A stretch of DNA of 15,791 bases, from assembly GCA_900772845.1 (NCBI GenBank), contig CAAGSD010000131.1, forward strand, positions 1 through 15,791. The letters are read 5' to 3'. This stretch comes from Lachnospiraceae bacterium (GTDB lineage Bacteria; Bacillota; Clostridia; Lachnospirales; Lachnospiraceae). How positions within the stretch are numbered: the first letter of the stretch is position 1; each line of letters starts with the position of its first letter. Positions 14,805 to 15,791 of the stretch are shown here, piece by piece. The notes under the pieces were generated by a model. It saw only the letters and a program-made list of their open reading frames with translations. It searched no databases and was not told the origin of the DNA. The position numbers and the translations under genes are program-made.

Positions 14805-15791
14805 TCATGAATATATAATTTTCTCACTCTGGAACGCCCTCGTCAGTCCGAATACCAGCACTCCCGCCGCGCACAGATTTACGATCACCGTCACGATAAT
14901 TTCTGCCGGCTGATAGCTAAAAGAGAAAATACCATTCATGCACTGCACACTGTTGTATACCGGAATCAGATACCGGTACAGCGGAATCTCTTTTCCCTGA
15001 CTGAGCATAGGGCTCAGTCCGATAAATGTCACCACGATGGTAAACGGAGAGACTGTCGTAGCCGCTTCTTTCACGCTTTTTGCAAAAGCGGAGACCAGTG
15101 CGATCATGGATACCAGCACCATTACCGTTGACAGAATGATCAGAAGCAGCATCGCATAATCCATAGGTACGTACACCGAGGAATCCACACCGGTCAGTTC
15201 TCCGCCCATCATTTTCGGCAATGCCGCAAAAGTTCCGATAAAACTGGAACAGCCTGCCAAAAGCGCTATGATACTTAAGGAAAACACTTTTCCCAGAGCC
15301 AGGGAACTTCTCTTCATGGGTGTCACCAGTAATGTCGCTATGGTACCCCGCTCCTTTTCCCCAGCAATGGACTCCGGTGCCACAGACATACATCCACTGT
15401 ACAAAAACATCATAAGCAACAACGGCATCATCATGGAAAACATCTGTCCCGTAGTATCTTTGCTGGTGGCACAGTCGTAATACACAGAATCCCCGGCATT
15501 GATGTCTAACTTATTGGATATAGATGTCTCATATGCCTCCAAAATGTCCGACACTTCATTGTAAAAATGAGTGGATTCCGTCTCCGCGGAATTGTAATAG
15601 ATCTCCACGTTGGGCGCCGTTTTCCCACTCTGCACCTGATAGTTTTCCACAGCCTGATCAAAATCTACCGGGAATACTACCAGTCCGTCTGCCTGTTTGT
15701 CCTGTATCTCCTGTCGCATCTGTGTCAGCTGCTCTCTGTCCGCAGGCTGCCAGTCTACCTTAAGCTCCCGCAGTTCTTCTCTTAACGACTC
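14805..15791 (-). CDS. ABC-2 type transporter permease (NatB-like), 5' end outside the window
   Basis: The last 328 residues of a membrane export subunit are visible. The reading frame stays open through the window edge, so the ATG at 15719 is probably internal. An extracytoplasmic domain comes first (DGLVVFPVDFDQAVENYQVQ and a YYNSAETES segment). About five to six hydrophobic segments follow, separated by the family hallmark APESIAGEKERGTIATLLVT and PMKRSSLALGKV. That signature is typical of ABC2_membrane_3/NatB-type permeases exporting sodium, drugs or peptides with a separate ATPase, which would be expected just upstream beyond the window. The substrate is unknown. The gene ends in TGA at 14805-14807, followed by a clear terminator. 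Confidence 0.88.
   Translation of the reverse strand, partial: ESLREELRELKVDWQPADREQLTQMRQEIQDKQADGLVVFPVDFDQAVENYQVQSGKTAPNVEIYYNSAETESTHFYNEVSDILEAYETSISNKLDINAGDSVYYDCATSKDTTGQMFSMMMPLLLMMFLYSGCMSVAPESIAGEKERGTIATLLVTPMKRSSLALGKVFSLSIIALLAGCSSFIGTFAALPKMMGGELTGVDSSVYVPMDYAMLLLIILSTVMVLVSMIALVSAFAKSVKEAATTVSPFTIVVTFIGLSPMLSQGKEIPLYRYLIPVYNSVQCMNGIFSFSYQPAEIIVTVIVNLCAAGVLVFGLTRAFQSEKIIYS

Noticed and set aside
1..15791. CRISPR arrays, tRNA or rRNA genes, intact transposases
   Set aside because: I saw no spaced direct repeats, no tRNA-like cloverleaf and no transposase motifs.

Overview
The window looks like chromosome of a Gram-positive, low-to-mid GC gut-type Clostridium relative, most likely a Lachnospiraceae-like Firmicute. 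The reasons are strong AGGAGG-type ribosome binding sites, an LplB/YtcP-type oligosaccharide importer with a membrane-bound AraC regulator, and a ParA/ParB/SymE-like set of the kind found in clostridial integrative elements. This placement is inferred from gene content; no rRNA gene is present.

Region 1 (1 to about 3780) is accessory DNA, probably the edge or remnant of an integrative element. On the + strand lies an HNH endonuclease gene with LAGLIDADG-like segments (103-1335), interrupted by an in-frame TAA at 259-261. Facing it on the - strand is a compact operon: SymE-like small protein (3665-3402), ParA (3399-2617), ParB (2627-1657, broken by a one-base frameshift near 1953) and a 90-codon ORF (1664-1395, broken by an in-frame TAG). 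A bidirectional terminator at 1341-1384 separates the converging units. Three of five genes are broken, while ParA and the SymE-like gene are intact. The most striking signal is a perfect 24-base inverted repeat, 1-24 against 275-298. The right copy lies inside the HNH coding frame. Inverting the DNA between the copies would, on paper, give that gene a different short N-terminus with no stop codon.

Region 2 (3782-12210, all - strand, read right to left) is a carbohydrate import and degradation operon. It encodes a lipoprotein solute-binding protein, two ABC permeases, an uncharacterised (alpha/alpha)6-type glycoside hydrolase, a GH105-like unsaturated glycuronyl hydrolase, and the rRNA methyltransferase RlmD, whose start codon abuts the GH105 stop. 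A terminator follows rlmD. No ABC ATPase is encoded, which fits this importer class borrowing a shared ATPase. Neither hydrolase has a signal peptide, so the likely scheme is uptake of short, probably uronate-containing oligosaccharides followed by cytosolic breakdown.

Region 3 (12351-14678, - strand) encodes the probable regulator of that operon, a two-TM sensor fused to an AraC-type DNA-binding domain. It is followed by a hairpin region with two alternative folds. Region 4 (14756-15791, - strand) is the 3' part of an ABC-2 type export permease with its own terminator; its 5' end lies outside the window.
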